A stretch of 6,306 bases of DNA from CAIMMJ01 sp037131955 (GCA_037131955.1 JBAXQC010000103.1:1-6306); one strand, 5' to 3'; counted from the first letter of the stretch, positions 1 to 5,426 are shown. The notes: generated from the sequence alone by a model not told the origin. Translations and numbers: made by a program.

Positions 1-147
1 CTGACTTTGTATGATTGTTTAGTTGAAATGCCTAATTATATACCAGAAAATATGACTGTACAATTTAAAGTTTACCAAAAGGAGATTCACAATACAAGAA
101 TAAGTAAACGTTGGATTAATGTAATTGATATTTATTTCGAGAAATAA
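1..147 (+). CDS. C-terminal end of an unidentified protein (5' truncated)
   Basis: Frame 1 is open from the left edge for 48 codons and ends at TAA 145-147. A run of that length without a stop in such A+T-rich DNA, with ordinary codon use, suggests the tail of a real gene that begins outside the window. The visible residues start LTLYDCLVEMPNY and end RWINVIDIYFEK. The mixture of hydrophobic and charged residues looks like a soluble, beta-rich protein end, with no membrane segment or catalytic motif. I do not recognise the family. The gene converges on the minus-strand HTH regulator, whose stop lies 18 bases further on. Confidence 0.55.
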   Translation: MTLYDCLVEMPNYIPENMTVQFKVYQKEIHNTRISKRWINVIDIYFEK

Positions 148-174
148 TTATAATTCTTGTAACTATTATTTTTT
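143..174 (+). terminator. weak A+T-only hairpin followed by a T run
   Basis: AATAAT at 143-148 pairs with ATTATT at 165-170, and the right arm runs into an unbroken T stretch to 174. This has the shape of an intrinsic terminator for the gene entering from the left, and it sits just past that gene's stop codon. The stem is only six A:T pairs with a 16-base loop, so it would be unstable. It also overlaps the last codon of the convergent regulator. It is offered only as the best terminator candidate in this short convergent gap. Confidence 0.2.
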
Positions 175-402
175 CATTTTAAAATCAAGAAGAGTAGATA
201 ATTCAATTTTTAAGGCCACCGAAATGACATATAAAGTAGATATAGTTGGATTCGTTTCTCCCCTTTCTATGCGTCCAATTTGTGAGACTAGAATATCAGC
301 CTCATAAGCCAAATCCTCCTGTGAAATATTCTGTTCTAAACGAAATTGGCGAATACGTTCCCCAACAGCTTTTATCAACTTTTTATTCTTAACATTAATC
401 AC
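166..402 (-). CDS. small XRE/Cro-family HTH transcriptional regulator
   Basis: This 78-residue protein is essentially one lambda-Cro-type helix-turn-helix domain. Residues about 11-65 contain the five-helix pattern: GERIRQFRLEQNISQEDLA (helices 1-2), then the recognition region around VSQIGRIERGETNPT, then STLYVISVALKIELSTLLDF. RIERGETNPTISTL is the hallmark stretch of this family, so the assignment is secure. Such proteins dimerise on palindromic operators, usually near their own promoter. The start is GTG at 400-402. No in-frame ATG occurs back to the in-frame stop at 451-453, so GTG (or a later TTG) must be used. The gene is divergent from the membrane-protein gene at 497, and the gap holds a 10-base palindrome that could be its operator. 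There is no extra sensor domain. The ligand and targets are unknown. Confidence 0.88.
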   Translation of the reverse strand: MINVKNKKLIKAVGERIRQFRLEQNISQEDLAYEADILVSQIGRIERGETNPTISTLYVISVALKIELSTLLDFKMKK

Positions 403-439
403 CTGCTCAAATTGGACTAAATCAATATTTTTATTTGAA

Positions 440-449
440 GCATATATGC
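440..449. promoter_or_regulatory. perfect 10-base palindrome in the divergent gap, possible operator
   Basis: GCATATATGC is its own reverse complement. It lies near the middle of the 94-base space between the divergent HTH regulator (start at 402) and the membrane-protein gene (start at 497). XRE-type repressors bind such dyads, so autoregulation and control of the neighbour are plausible. No TAnnTTTG promoter box was found in this gap on either strand, so its position relative to a transcription start cannot be stated. A 10-base palindrome can arise by chance. Confidence 0.3.
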
Positions 450-496
450 GTTATTTTTATATTCCCTCAATTTATCTACAATAAAATTCAAGGCAG

Positions 497-1558
497 ATGC
501 ATAATTCATTTCATTCCCATCCTCTAAAAAGTACAACAACTGCTATCCTACTTACCACTTTTTTTGGACCATTTGGCTTATTCTATGCTTCGGTTTCAGG
601 TGGATTTATTATGCTTTTTAGTATTCCAATACTGGTAATCTTTTTATTAGGGGCTTCTAGTTTTTCTTCACTAGCTTTTGGATTTACTGCTTTTTGGTGT
701 ATTTGTTTTATAGTTCTTTACTGGCCTATTTGTATAATATGGGCTAGTATTAGTGTAGAAAAGTACAATAGAAGAATTATTGAGGCAGAACGACAATATC
801 ACTATGATAATCAAGAATTGCTTCTTCAACAATTAGGAAAATCTAATATTGTTAATGAAAATACTTTGCTTTTAACGAAAAGGCAGCAATTGGATAGTGA
901 ACTAGAAATGTTGAAAAATTCATTAACCAATCATGAAATATCAGAAATGGAATTTTTGCAAAAAAAAGAAAAATTAGATAGGCAGATTGAAATACTTGAT
1001 CATAATTTACTCGCATCGGAACATCTAATTGAATCTACACCAGAAAATTTCGAATATACAGAGGAAAAGAAAAACTATGTTTGGGTAATTATTTTAGCTT
1101 TATTACTTATTGGCTCACTGTTATATCTAGGCTCAAAAAAAGGATGGTTATTTGATAGTTATTCAAAAGATCGAATGGAAATAAAAGAACAAATCGAGAA
1201 AACATACTTTGGTTTATTAAATGGCGGTTATACTTCTGAGACAATAAAAGGGGTAGGGCCAGATGGGTTGCCATTTTATAATCAAAACATGAATAATGTT
1301 TTAGCAATGGGTTTATTACCATTTGCTAATTTAATGGGAGTTGGTTTGAAAATTGAACCTAAGAATATAGATGTTTACGAGTTTACTGAAGATATTTCTG
1401 CTAAAGTCAAATATGATTTATTTATTGAATCAGGTGATACCAGAGATACTTTGAAAATTGATATGATTGCCAAAAAGATTGGTGGAAATTGGAAACTTGA
1501 TGGAGAAAAGGCACTTGGTTTTTCAAACAAAAATAAGAGGGAGAATAGGGAAAATTGA
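497..1558 (+). CDS. multi-domain membrane protein with SHOCT-like coiled coil and small C-terminal domain
   Basis: This is a 353-residue protein that I recognise by its parts rather than by name. Residues 13-85 form a hydrophobic block with about three membrane segments (near 14-33, 36-53 and 58-85). It includes the GPFGLFYASVSGG motif seen in several small bacterial membrane domains. Residues 86-175 are charged and heptad-like. The part from about 135 to 161 (MLKNSL..HEISEMEFLQKKEKL) resembles a SHOCT motif, a short oligomerisation helix pair often found at the ends of bacterial membrane proteins. A fourth membrane helix spans 194-212. The last 130 or so residues form a soluble domain (IKEQIEKTYFGLLNGGY ... 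GGNWKLDGEKAL), reminiscent of NTF2-like folds such as DUF4878. An in-frame TAA at 482-484 makes ATG 497 the only reasonable start, and a weak AAGG lies upstream. The gene is divergent from the HTH regulator. Its function is unknown. Confidence 0.8.
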   Translation: MHNSFHSHPLKSTTTAILLTTFFGPFGLFYASVSGGFIMLFSIPILVIFLLGASSFSSLAFGFTAFWCICFIVLYWPICIIWASISVEKYNRRIIEAERQYHYDNQELLLQQLGKSNIVNENTLLLTKRQQLDSELEMLKNSLTNHEISEMEFLQKKEKLDRQIEILDHNLLASEHLIESTPENFEYTEEKKNYVWVIILALLLIGSLLYLGSKKGWLFDSYSKDRMEIKEQIEKTYFGLLNGGYTSETIKGVGPDGLPFYNQNMNNVLAMGLLPFANLMGVGLKIEPKNIDVYEFTEDISAKVKYDLFIESGDTRDTLKIDMIAKKIGGNWKLDGEKALGFSNKNKRENREN

Positions 1559-1825
1559 TTAAAAAAAAGATAGCAGATAAGGAAATTGATTTATATAACA
1601 AAAAAATAGGTCTTAAAAATAATTTCATTTTCGCTCAGGCTATTCAATAAATGATTTAGTATTTTTCTAAATTACTTTAATATTCCAATTTTTCTACTGA
1701 TTTTTAGAGTAATATAAAATTCAACTTTCAGTGATATTATATTGAAAAAATGTGTTTAACATTCTCCATTAGAAGTAATAAATTATGTAGTTTCAGCGTT
1801 TCTAATATTTACAAATCTTTACTAA
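1559..1825. other. 267-base A+T-rich intergenic region without a recognisable gene
   Basis: This is the longest stretch without a gene in the window. It is very A+T-rich, with stops scattered in most frames and no G+C hairpin. No TAnnTTTG promoter box is present on the plus strand, although the nuclease gene at 1826 must be transcribed from somewhere near here. A 31-codon frame from TTG 1555 to TAA 1650 overlaps the end of the preceding gene, but it has low-complexity Lys-rich content and no support. I see no RNA gene here. Confidence 0.6.
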
Positions 1826-2407
1826 ATGAATGATCCTCAGATAAGATTGGCATTTCACAATAAAATATTAAGAAAAGCTCATCTCAATTCGGATACATTT
1901 ATATTAGATGAATTTAGTTTAAGAAATGGAGAAATAAGAGCCGATATTGCTGTACTAAATGGCAAATTAATTGGTTATGAAATAAAAACCGAAAAAGACA
2001 CACTTCAGCGATTGGAATCACAAATGATTGCTTATAGTGAGGTTTTTGATCAGGCTTATATTATTTCATCTGAAAATCACCTACCAAAAGCACTTGAAAT
2101 AATTCCAAAATGGTGGGGAATATATTTAATTAAGCAAACTAAAAATGGAAAATTTCTATTTCTAAAATATAGAACTGGATTAAAAAATATAGGAAAAGAT
2201 GGTTTAGGTATTTCGCAACTTCTTTGGAAAGATGAAGTAATCTCAATTTTAGAATCTCAATTTCAAATAAAAATAAAATCAAAACAGACTAAGTGTCAAT
2301 TATATGCCATACTCACAGAGGTATGTGACACACAAACACTTAGTAATATTGCTTTAGATTATCTTAAGAAAAGAAATTGTTGGCGACTAAATCAGAAACT
2401 ACTTTAG
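1826..2407 (+). CDS. sce7726-like PD-(D/E)XK nuclease-fold protein
   Basis: This 193-residue protein begins MNDPQIRLAFHNKIL. Its N-terminal half carries a restriction-endonuclease-like active-site pattern: E29 in the first helix (LDEF), D40 in RADIAVLNG, E52 and K54 in GYEIKTEKD, and then a Q66...Y70 helix (LESQMIAY). The order D-x(11)-E-x-K followed by a Q..Y helix is the PD-(D/E)XK signature, and all key residues are intact, so metal-dependent DNA cleavage is likely. The whole resembles the sce7726 family, named after a Sorangium cellulosum locus next to sce7725, a beta-type protein. A beta-type gene also lies next door here, which strengthens both calls. ATG 1826 is A-rich upstream and has no Shine-Dalgarno sequence. 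The last 44 bases overlap the convergent beta-protein gene. The C-terminal half (about 115-193) is helical and may bind a partner or DNA. The in vivo substrate is unknown. Confidence 0.8.
   Translation: MNDPQIRLAFHNKILRKAHLNSDTFILDEFSLRNGEIRADIAVLNGKLIGYEIKTEKDTLQRLESQMIAYSEVFDQAYIISSENHLPKALEIIPKWWGIYLIKQTKNGKFLFLKYRTGLKNIGKDGLGISQLLWKDEVISILESQFQIKIKSKQTKCQLYAILTEVCDTQTLSNIALDYLKKRNCWRLNQKLL
2288..2344. repeat. nested inverted repeats near the 3' end of the nuclease gene
   Basis: ACTAAGTGT (2288-2296) and ACACTTAGT (2336-2344) form a perfect 9-base inverted repeat with a 39-base loop. Inside it, CATAC (2308-2312) pairs with GTATG (2321-2325). GTGTCA (2293-2298) can alternatively pair with TGACAC (2326-2331). 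The element lies within codons of the sce7726-like gene, just before its overlap with the convergent gene. It could fold in RNA or be a protein site, since the TGACAC/GTGTCA half-sites also occur in the inverted repeat upstream of the opposing operon. Coding coincidence is a real alternative. Confidence 0.35.
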
Positions 2408-3449
2408 TAAAATGATGATTATTTCCTACCCAATTCCATACAGTTGGATTTCCTGTACTCACGGTTCCTTCTGAACACTTTTTAATATGTAAATCTCCAG
2501 CAGAAAATGTTTCTCCCAAATAATATCTCGATTTTACAATATCTTGAGTTTGAGTTAAATACTGTTTAAAGTCCTCTGATTTCTTAAGTTTATTCCCTTT
2601 TGAAATAAACCACACATTATTATGTGTATATCGAATATTAGCACTTCTTGACATTTTTTTTGGATCGAATTCAAAATATCCTGAAGCAACAATTCCATAA
2701 TCCCCATAATTAATTTGAATATCCAATTCTTCTAAATCAATTTTATCAATCAAACTTGTATAAAATTTCCAATCATTTCGCGGGACTGTAGATAAGCCTT
2801 TTTCAAGTAAACTTGTTGCCGGAAATGCTGCACAACAAATCGAAATAGTATTCCATTGTCTTAATCTTGGAAAGACTTTTAAAGAATCTAATATTCCATC
2901 AGCGAAATCATCATAGTTAGTAAAGTCAGCATCTTTTAAATCAATAATTAGGTGACAATTCTGTGGGTCAATTGATAGGCTTTCTAACAGTTTTTCAACT
3001 TCAGTATTGATTTCTGTATTTAATAGATCAGATATAGTAACTCTTATAGCAATTTGTGATATTGGATATAATAAAAATATTAAATTGATTGAATTAATTA
3101 GATTTATTGATGAATCAATTCTTACGACAGGTATGGGGTTGATTTTCTTTTCGAATAAAATATCAAAAATATATTCAAAACAATCTTTCTCAGAAGGCCT
3201 TTCATTAGTAATTAAATGAGTATCTATAAAAAGTTCATTTAATGCCCATTTCTTTTCAACTTTTTTACAAAAGTTATTCAAATGAGTTTCAATCGTTTTT
3301 GGCTTTTCAGCTATTGAATTATCAAATTCAATAGGAGTTATTTCAAAAAGTGGTACTGTATGTTTTTTTATATTTGTATCTAATTTAAAAAGGGCATCAA
3401 ATTCACCTTGTTTAGATTTTAAAACAGGTAGATAAAATTGCTTTTTCAT
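2364..3449 (-). CDS. beta family protein (T4 beta protein/sce7725-like)
   Basis: This 361-residue protein is the last gene of the minus-strand operon. It begins with the typical opening FYLPVLKSKQGEFDAL and VPLFEITP (residues 5-39). LFIDTHL follows at 73-79 and a VVRID strand at 108-112. The C-terminal part is the most diagnostic: INYGDYGI (247-253), NIRYTHNNVWFISKG (271-285), FSAGDLHI (315-322) and TGNPTVWNWVGNNHHFTKV (332-350). This matches the beta protein family (Pfam PF14350 as I recall it), which includes a T4 phage protein and is recurrent near sce7726-type nucleases. The length is normal. No known catalytic motif can be named and no membrane segment is evident, so it is probably cytosolic. 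Its ATG overlaps the TGA of the upstream HTH-ImmA gene as ATGA, implying translational coupling; there is no separate Shine-Dalgarno sequence. Its stop lies inside the convergent nuclease gene. The molecular function is unknown; a role in phage-host conflict is inferred. Confidence 0.82.
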   Translation of the reverse strand: MKKQFYLPVLKSKQGEFDALFKLDTNIKKHTVPLFEITPIEFDNSIAEKPKTIETHLNNFCKKVEKKWALNELFIDTHLITNERPSEKDCFEYIFDILFEKKINPIPVVRIDSSINLINSINLIFLLYPISQIAIRVTISDLLNTEINTEVEKLLESLSIDPQNCHLIIDLKDADFTNYDDFADGILDSLKVFPRLRQWNTISICCAAFPATSLLEKGLSTVPRNDWKFYTSLIDKIDLEELDIQINYGDYGIVASGYFEFDPKKMSRSANIRYTHNNVWFISKGNKLKKSEDFKQYLTQTQDIVKSRYYLGETFSAGDLHIKKCSEGTVSTGNPTVWNWVGNNHHFTKVVSDLVANNFFS

Positions 3450-4726
3450 ACTAATTTATTTTTTATTTCATTAATGAAGTGTATTCTCACTTCTCCTTGT
3501 CCAATTAAGTCATTAAATTGTGTATACTTACCACTTTCTCTCCTTAATCTCCCTGCTATCAAAGCAGGGTTGATTTTAAGTGATTTTGCTTGATTTATTA
3601 TAGTTTCTTTTGATGGGCTAAATCTTACTAATGATTTTTTCCAAATATGGTCTGGTATTATTGCATTCAAAGCAAATGAATCCGCTTCGCTTTCAATACC
3701 TTCTAGTTTAATATCTAAATCATCAAAAATACTTTCAATCTCATTAGATAAATGAAGTTTGATATGCGCAATTTCATGTAATAAAACAAACCAGAAATTA
3801 TCTAAACGATCATATCTTAAAGTCATTGCAATAATTGGTTGAGTTTTGTCCATTAATATTGCAGCTCCATCTAAATATGTTCCTTCTAATTGTTGTTCAA
3901 TTATAAACTTAATACCACTTTCTTTTATAAAGTTAACAGCATCCAATACTCCGCTTTTGTTTACACTTAATTTTACAAGATTATTTAACCATTCTTCGTT
4001 TATTATATCCTTTTTAAATACCGAATCAAGATGTTGTTCTTTAGCCATATCGATAACTCTAGCATACCAAGCACCAAGAGCAATAGGATTATCTTTAGAA
4101 TTTAATTTATTTGTTTTCTTATTAAAACTATATTGAGCAGATTTCGAGCCAATATTTTCATAAAGCTTTGCAATTAAATTCTCAGAATTTAAAACTGCTT
4201 CATTATAGTTACCATAGAAATTTTTGAACCATCCTCTTTGATACATTTGTTTGAATGGATATTTTTTTAAATCAAAGTCTATTCCGCTATCTATATGTTT
4301 AATTTGTACATCTCCATTAATTCTAATTTCAAGCGCCTCTGCAATTTTTAAAAGTGTTTTAACACTTGCAGATTCATATTTTTCAGATTCATATTTTTGA
4401 ATTTGTTGCATCTTAACACCAACTCTTTCAGCTAATTCAGATTGAGTTAACCTATTTGCGATTCTTGCTTTAATTAGTGTTAATGGTAATTCCTTTAAAT
4501 CAGAAATTTCAGCTATTGCAATTTTACCTGCTTTTAGTTCATCATACTCAAAAACTTCTTGAGTTAATTCTTTAAGTTTAACTAGTATAGCTTCTTTTTG
4601 AAATTCAACTATTCTTGGATGTATATCTTTAATATTTATATCTATACTTGAGATTGAATTAAGTGCTAATTCGAATTCTTCAATTTGATATTTTGTTATT
4701 TTATATTGCCTATCGTTAGTTATCAT
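3446..4726 (-). CDS. HTH (XRE) - ImmA/IrrE metallopeptidase fusion regulator
   Basis: This is a 426-residue fusion. Residues 1-75 are a helical region typical of HigA-type antitoxins (MITNDRQYKITKYQIEEFELAL). Residues about 84-134 form an XRE HTH: ARIANRLTQSELAERVGV, then KMQQIQKYESEKYES, then LLKIAEALEI. After a linker, an ImmA/IrrE zinc-peptidase domain occupies about 255-395. It has the metal motif HEIAH at 317-321 (H317, E318, H321), and E347 in ESEADSFAL is the likely third ligand. All zinc residues are intact. Related proteins act as autoregulators or antitoxins, and stand-alone ImmA cleaves a repressor to switch on mobile elements. By analogy, this protein would repress the operon and be relieved through its peptidase domain (inference). 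A strong Shine-Dalgarno sequence in the upstream gene precedes its ATG, which follows that gene's stop by one base. A perfect 15-base tandem repeat encodes part of the HTH. Confidence 0.9.
   Translation of the reverse strand: MITNDRQYKITKYQIEEFELALNSISSIDINIKDIHPRIVEFQKEAILVKLKELTQEVFEYDELKAGKIAIAEISDLKELPLTLIKARIANRLTQSELAERVGVKMQQIQKYESEKYESASVKTLLKIAEALEIRINGDVQIKHIDSGIDFDLKKYPFKQMYQRGWFKNFYGNYNEAVLNSENLIAKLYENIGSKSAQYSFNKKTNKLNSKDNPIALGAWYARVIDMAKEQHLDSVFKKDIINEEWLNNLVKLSVNKSGVLDAVNFIKESGIKFIIEQQLEGTYLDGAAILMDKTQPIIAMTLRYDRLDNFWFVLLHEIAHIKLHLSNEIESIFDDLDIKLEGIESEADSFALNAIIPDHIWKKSLVRFSPSKETIINQAKSLKINPALIAGRLRRESGKYTQFNDLIGQGEVRIHFINEIKNKLV
4369..4398 (-). repeat. perfect 15-base tandem duplication within the HTH coding region
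   Basis: CAGATTCATATTTTT occurs twice back to back (4369-4383 and 4384-4398) on the plus strand. On the coding strand it specifies the KYES-E-KYES stretch at residues 111-119, just after the recognition helix. Related HTH proteins have a similar-length RYEATEYASAS-like segment at this place. The protein length is therefore probably not expanded, and the DNA repeat may reflect codon coincidence or homogenisation. An in-frame 15-base repeat could gain or lose five residues by slippage. Confidence 0.7.
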
Positions 4727-4727
4727 A

Positions 4728-5189
4728 TTAAGCCTCCTTTTTTAGATAGTTTAAAACAAGAATTATCCCTTTTTTATTACCACTTTCTTTATCAATTTGA
4801 AAAAAATCTACAAATGGTTTACCAGACATTCCTTCTATTAACATAGCTGGAAAATATTCTCCATAATATTTCAATTTTTGATTCTCTCTACCATTAGCTA
4901 AATCGAAAAAAACTGGATCTAACAGTAAAGGATTAACAAATGTTGTATCCCAACAGACTTCATAATCATTGGGGTATGGTTTTTCTGTTACATAACTTCC
5001 ATCAAGAAATATTTGAGGGCACCCAGAATTAAAAATATTGTCTAAGCCCTTTTTAAGACCTTTAAACAAAGATTTTCTCCTTTCATTTGTTGCAAATTTT
5101 CTAAATACTTCATCCATCGAAGCCTCATGAATTCCTGGCGGTAATAATTTCCAATTGCTTCCCTTGACTATAATAAATTCTGGTATCAT
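4728..5189 (-). CDS. DUF6932-like nucleotidyltransferase-fold protein
   Basis: I place the start at ATG 5187-5189, which gives 153 residues (MIPEFIIVKG...). The longer frame from ATG 5211-5213 adds eight residues (MTQQINCV). The promoter -7 box ends only one base before that upstream ATG, so it would fall outside or at the very edge of the transcript, and family members typically begin MIPEF-like. Numbering from the longer Met, LPPGIHEA (24-31) and RKFATNERR (38-46) precede FLDGSYVTEKPYPNDYEVCWD (69-89). The latter contains GS-x(9)-D-x-E, the polymerase-beta-type nucleotidyltransferase signature, with D83 and E85 as metal ligands. D136 or D141 could be the third carboxylate. The protein fits the DUF6932 family, whose substrate is unknown to me. 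It is the first gene of the operon, and its last codons hold the Shine-Dalgarno sequence of the HTH-ImmA gene. It may act as a toxin or effector held in check by the next gene (inference). Confidence 0.78.
   Translation of the reverse strand: MIPEFIIVKGSNWKLLPPGIHEASMDEVFRKFATNERRKSLFKGLKKGLDNIFNSGCPQIFLDGSYVTEKPYPNDYEVCWDTTFVNPLLLDPVFFDLANGRENQKLKYYGEYFPAMLIEGMSGKPFVDFFQIDKESGNKKGIILVLNYLKKEA
4733..4738 (-). promoter_or_regulatory. strong Shine-Dalgarno site for the HTH-ImmA gene
   Basis: On the minus strand AAAAAGGAGG is followed by CTTAAT and then ATG (4726-4724), so a full AGGAGG lies six bases before the start. It is embedded in the last codons (K-K-E-A-stop) of the DUF6932-like gene. 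No comparable site precedes the other starts in the window. It fixes this ATG as the start and predicts efficient translation of the regulator relative to its upstream neighbour. Confidence 0.75.
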
Positions 5190-5213
5190 GACACAATTAA
5201 TTTGTTGTGTCAT
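5188..5213. promoter_or_regulatory. perfect 9-base inverted repeat, probable operator of the three-gene operon
   Basis: ATGACACAA (5188-5196) and TTGTGTCAT (5205-5213) are exact reverse complements separated by eight bases. The repeat begins one base downstream of the operon's -7 box and covers the predicted transcription start, so a bound protein would block transcription. The HTH-ImmA protein encoded by the second gene is the natural candidate ligand. If transcribed in full, the repeat could also form a 5' hairpin over the first-gene start. Both outer arms contain an ATG-like edge, which explains the two candidate Met codons. Confidence 0.6.
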
Positions 5214-5214
5214 A

Positions 5215-5244
5215 CAAACCTAATTAATAATATTGAAAATACAA
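5215..5244 (-). promoter_or_regulatory. Bacteroidota-type promoter for the minus-strand operon
   Basis: On the minus strand TTG (5244-5242) is followed by a 19-base spacer and TAGGTTTG (5222-5215). This fits the established Bacteroidota consensus of a -33 TTG and a -7 TAnnTTTG with about 19 bases between them. Initiation would fall several bases past the box, at roughly 5210-5205. That is inside the inverted repeat and downstream of the first possible ATG at 5213. It is the best promoter match in the window. Confidence 0.7.
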
Positions 5245-5305
5245 TAAAATAATTTAAAAAAATTATAACATCTTGACTATCAATCAAATAACAATTTTAT
5301 CATAA

Positions 5306-5325
5306 TACATTATCTAGAGAATGTA
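5306..5325. promoter_or_regulatory. 20-base imperfect palindrome in the divergent intergenic region
   Basis: TACATT (5306-5311), a central TCTAGA (5313-5318) and AATGTA (5320-5325) form a dyad. Only the A5312/G5319 pair fails, so 18 of 20 positions match. It lies between the minus-strand operon promoter and the deiminase promoter, about 60 bases beyond the operon -33 box and 75 bases before the other -7 box. The form suits a dimeric DNA-binding protein, but no regulator can be named. Chance is possible in such A+T-rich sequence. Confidence 0.3.
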
Positions 5326-5398
5326 ATTACAAAACATAAATATAGATACATAATAAAATAGTTAAAAAGACTTCTTTTTTCTCCCTAAGTCCTCTTCG

Positions 5399-5406
5399 TA
5401 CCTTTG
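5399..5406 (+). promoter_or_regulatory. Bacteroidota -7 box upstream of the deiminase gene
   Basis: TACCTTTG matches TAnnTTTG and lies 20 bases before ATG 5427, giving a short leader of roughly 10-15 bases. The position 19 bases further upstream (5377-5379) reads TTT rather than TTG, so the -33 element is imperfect. The TACCTTTGC form is common ahead of Bacteroidota housekeeping genes. A pyrimidine-rich run (5371-5397) precedes it. Confidence 0.55.
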
Positions 5407-5426
5407 CCTAGGTAAAACTACTAGAG

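Noticed and set aside
76..121. AAAAGGAGA Shine-Dalgarno-like string with a downstream ATG
   Set aside because: The only nearby ATG (119-121) is followed at once by TAA, and the string lies within the codons of the truncated gene.
125..307. 60-codon plus-strand frame
   Set aside because: It lies opposite the clear HTH regulator gene, and its low-complexity N/Y/F-rich product has no family resemblance.
1107..1628. Minus-strand open frames (1107-1322 and 1422-1628) opposite the membrane-protein gene
   Set aside because: They are antisense shadows with hydrophobic low-complexity content. The plus-strand protein has coherent domains.
1555..1650. 31-codon frame starting with TTG that overlaps the stop of the membrane-protein gene
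   Set aside because: It is Lys/Ile-rich low-complexity sequence with a rare start codon and no ribosome site. It is most likely chance in A+T-rich DNA.
3007..4136. Plus-strand open frames (3007-3219 and 3846-4136) inside the beta-protein and HTH-ImmA genes
   Set aside because: They are antisense shadows of strongly supported genes, and their translations show no domain pattern.
4352..4367. AAGTGTT-TT-AACACTT inverted repeat in the HTH-ImmA gene
   Set aside because: A two-base loop cannot form a hairpin, and the site lies mid-gene and is fully explained by codons for S-V-K-T-L.
4728..5213. HEPN/MNT toxin-antitoxin pair
   Set aside because: The NTase-like gene has no HEPN partner with an RX4-6H motif beside it. 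Its neighbour is an HTH-ImmA protein.
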